Assembly: GCF_003007675.1 (NCBI RefSeq)
Contig: NZ_PXNP01000110.1
Location: 142,373 to 206,372, forward strand
Source: Marinobacter fuscus
GTDB taxonomy: Bacteria; Pseudomonadota; Gammaproteobacteria; Pseudomonadales; Oleiphilaceae
Reading direction: 5' to 3'
DNA: 64,000 nucleotides
Both the position numbers and the translations under genes were made by a program. Position 1 is the stretch's first letter, and each line of letters begins with the position of its first letter. Below are positions 62,105-64,000 of this stretch, piece after piece. Below the pieces are notes generated by a model. It did no database searches, was not told the origin of the DNA, and was given only the letters and a program-made list of their open reading frames with translations.

Positions 62105-62143
62105 ACACGTAACGCCTCAATAACCGGCAGCCGTAACGAAGCG
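62105..62143 (-). repeat. 3' half of an attC-like site, split by the group II intron
   Basis: On the minus strand this reads from CGCTTCGTTACGG just after the intron end to GCGTTACGTGT, where the hicAB segment begins. GTTACGTGT (62113-62105) is the exact reverse complement of ACACGTAAC after hicB (nine of nine bases), the cassette-end relation. The loop-like CGCTTCGTTA resembles GCTTCGCTA of the other two sites. The other half would lie beyond 64000. Confidence 0.5.
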
Positions 62144-62183
62144 GTCGAGTAGGCCCTGGGAACCACCCCCAAAGCCTCTCACA

Positions 62184-62217
62184 GAACCGTACGTGAACCT
62201 CTCGATTCATACGGCTC
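62184..62217 (-). ncRNA. Group II intron domain V
   Basis: On the minus strand GAGCCGTATGAATC, then a GAGA-type turn, then the pairing arm to CGTACGGTTC make the standard 34-base domain V hairpin with the AGC-like catalytic triad at its base. It lies just downstream of the reverse transcriptase stop, the usual position. Domain VI and the 3' end follow. Confidence 0.88.
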
Positions 62218-62220
62218 TTG

Positions 62221-63651
62221 TTATCCAACCATTGCCCTTGATCCTGCCCAGTGAGCAAATAGATCCGGCCGTCGCCGACGCAGTCCATTCACTCTCCGGG
62301 CAGCCTGTAACAGACCTCTGAGTTTCCGATACTTCCCTAATGCCCACCGGCTCAACCTCAGATCGAAATGAAACAGCACATTCCGAATGTAGCTGCGGCC
62401 AAACAGGCTATAGTACTGCATCCAGCCTCGGAGGCGGGACTGACAGAATCGAGCGAACTGCCCGAGTTCTTTCTGTCGCCACCATTTCCAGGGCCACTCG
62501 TTGATCTGCTTGCGGATCTCTTTCGCTGCACTCTGGCTGATGGCCGCCGTGAAGTAGACTTTCTTTTGTCCCAACCGGTTGCGGATCAGCCGCGGTCGGA
62601 AGGTGTGACCCAGAAAATCAAACGCGATCTCCGGGTAGTCCCGCCGGTTGTACTCGCTCTTACAATACACAATCTTTGTCTTGCGGGGATGGAGCGTCAA
62701 GCCACACGCTGTGAATCGTGCCTCAAGGACCGATTTCAGTGCTTGAGCTTCCCGTTCACTGGAACAATGGCATACGATATCGTCCGCATAGCGTTCGAAC
62801 TGGATGCCACCCCAGCGCTTCTCCACCCAGCGATCAAAGACGTAGTGCAGGAACAGGTTTGCCAGTAAGGGACTGATCACACCGCCTTGCGGCGTGCCCC
62901 GATCGCGTTCCTCCACGGAACCATCCGCCAACTGAACCGGCGCGCTTAGCCAGCGCCGGATGTACAGCTTCTGCCAGTCCTCGGTCACATGACGATCCAC
63001 GGCCTTCATTAACAGGTTGTGGTCGATGTTGTCGAAGAAGCCTTGAATGTCCATATCCAGCACCCAGGCTTTCTTCCAGCACCGGGCCTGAGTCTGTTTC
63101 AGCGCATCGTGCGCTGACTTTCCCGGGCGGTAGCCGTAAGAGTCCGGGTGGAAGTGTTGTTCCAGTTCCGGTTCAATCAGCAGCTTGACCACCATCTGCG
63201 CAATGCGGTCGGCAACCGTTGGGATGCCGAGACGACGGGTTGCCCCATCCGCCTTTTCGATCTCCACGCGCAAAACCGGTGGTGGATGATAGCTTCCTGA
63301 GGACAAACGGTTCCAAAGCTTGTAAAGGTTATTGCTGAGGTCACCATCAAAGTCTTCCAGACTCTGATGATCTACCCCGGCGCTACCTTTGTTGGCTCGA
63401 ACCCGCTTGTAGGCCTGATAGACCAAGGCCTTCGGGATGGTAAATGGTTTTGCCTGACCCTGACGGCTCCTCCCGGAATTCGGTTGGCCATCTGGATCCG
63501 ACGGGATAACTTGCCCCCTTCGCTCCACACCCATTACAGGTGTTTCCACACTACTACGGGCCAATCCGTCCCTGTGTCCTGCATCGGTACTCTCGCCTCG
63601 CGGGATCTCCACTTGTGCTTCTCCCTTAACATCAGGACGACAGGTTCTCAT
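62221..63651 (-). CDS. ltrA: Group II intron reverse transcriptase/maturase
   Basis: The 476-residue protein has reverse transcriptase blocks in order: RRLGIPTVADRIAQ, SYGYRPGKSAHDAL, DMDIQGFFDNIDH, GTPQGGVISPLLANLF, and the active site FERYADDIVCHC with LHPRKTKIVYC. The maturase (X/GIIM) domain at the end includes RLRGWMQYYSLFGRS. I see no zinc-finger endonuclease. The ATG at 63651 has only a weak site; a GTG at 63612 preceded by AAGGGAGAA is a good alternative. It looks intact, so the intron may be mobile. Confidence 0.92.
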   Translation of the reverse strand: MRTCRPDVKGEAQVEIPRGESTDAGHRDGLARSSVETPVMGVERRGQVIPSDPDGQPNSGRSRQGQAKPFTIPKALVYQAYKRVRANKGSAGVDHQSLEDFDGDLSNNLYKLWNRLSSGSYHPPPVLRVEIEKADGATRRLGIPTVADRIAQMVVKLLIEPELEQHFHPDSYGYRPGKSAHDALKQTQARCWKKAWVLDMDIQGFFDNIDHNLLMKAVDRHVTEDWQKLYIRRWLSAPVQLADGSVEERDRGTPQGGVISPLLANLFLHYVFDRWVEKRWGGIQFERYADDIVCHCSSEREAQALKSVLEARFTACGLTLHPRKTKIVYCKSEYNRRDYPEIAFDFLGHTFRPRLIRNRLGQKKVYFTAAISQSAAKEIRKQINEWPWKWWRQKELGQFARFCQSRLRGWMQYYSLFGRSYIRNVLFHFDLRLSRWALGKYRKLRGLLQAARRVNGLRRRRPDLFAHWAGSRAMVG

Positions 63652-64000
63652 GTTCCATACTCAAGCCTGTACCCAGGTCATGCCGCCTCAAGACCGGCTG
63701 CCGCTGTGTCCGTTGTGCCAGCTCACGTCACAGCTCATCCCGGGGAGACGCTCGGTCCCCGGTTCTGACAACATCTGTCTACATTTCGACCCCTCATCGG
63801 CGGTTCACTTTCGTTCATCTCCTTGGGTACGTACCTGACCGCTCTTGACGGCCTTTTCCCATGTCGCTCACGACCCGCACTCTTAATGCAAGCCGCACAG
63901 GGCGGTTTGATCCCGGTGTCTGGTCACCGAGACCGAGGGGCCTTCCCTCATCTTGAGTACAGCAAGAAAGACTGAAGTCTTTCGTCATGACACACGAGCG

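Larger units (their letters stand above)
62144..63995 (-). mobile_element. Group II intron
   Basis: The element has a reverse transcriptase gene, a 34-base domain V, and a 3' end that reads CCTACTCGAC on the minus strand (62153-62144). A GTGTG that fits the group II 5' consensus begins at 63995, giving about 1.85 kb; GTGCG at 63898 or 63881 are other possible 5' ends. The 340 bases upstream of the reverse transcriptase gene hold no protein gene and would be domains I-IV of the ribozyme. It is inserted in an attC-like site. Confidence 0.8.

Noticed and set aside
63367..63838. Plus-strand frames near the window end
   Set aside because: They lie opposite the group II intron reverse transcriptase and ribozyme domains, with no protein likeness.

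Overview
The window looks like about 64 kb of chromosome from a marine gammaproteobacterium close to Marinobacter. The grounds are gene content and order (recA, pncC, mutS, fdxA as in Pseudomonas and Marinobacter), protein sequences that read as Pseudomonadales/Alteromonadales types, moderately high GC, and a complete leucine-degradation (liu) operon. No rRNA, tRNA or CRISPR array was seen.

Layout. 1-6.5 kb: the start of recA with its LexA box, pncC, an FAD oxidoreductase, two arsenosugar-type glycosyltransferases, mutS and fdxA. 6.5-16.3 kb: a DegV protein, then a membrane redox cluster (PepSY-flavodoxin-reductase fusion, DUF2271 protein, small PepSY protein, ferric-reductase-like protein) divergent from an OmpR-type two-component pair and a membrane-anchored AraC regulator. 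16.3-21.8 kb: a permease and a fatty acyl-CoA synthetase divergent from a FixL/FixJ-like pair. 21.8-39.1 kb: housekeeping and stress genes (BaiN-type oxidoreductase, phospholipase D-type lipoprotein, universal stress protein plus SulP transporter, MgtC/DUF4010 protein, alkB, an HD-GYP sensor, djlA, truC, an RND efflux pair).

39.2-43.1 kb: the ilvGMD branched-chain amino acid synthesis operon, preceded by a short Val/Leu-rich leader peptide and a transcription attenuator. 43.2-56.2 kb: branched-chain amino acid catabolism. Thiolase, acyl-CoA dehydrogenase and a short-chain dehydrogenase lie on the minus strand and diverge from liuR-liuABCDE, an AhpD-like gene and an acyl-CoA synthetase on the plus strand. 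A perfect LiuR-type palindrome sits between the two arms. Two copies of one long-hairpin repeat lie inside these two operons, each in the same orientation relative to transcription.

56.3-59.1 kb: two unrecognised exported proteins, a P-type ATPase that has lost its whole catalytic middle in frame, and a small DUF2805 protein. 59.15-64.0 kb is accessory DNA. It has two toxin-antitoxin modules on the minus strand (Phd/RelE-like and HicAB), broken IS110-family transposases and a group II intron. The 5' end of each toxin-antitoxin segment is the exact reverse complement of the sequence at or just after its last stop codon, and imperfect palindromes of attC type follow. I read this as the distal end of a chromosomal integron cassette array whose attC sites have been hit by mobile elements. 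This is the most interesting region of the window.
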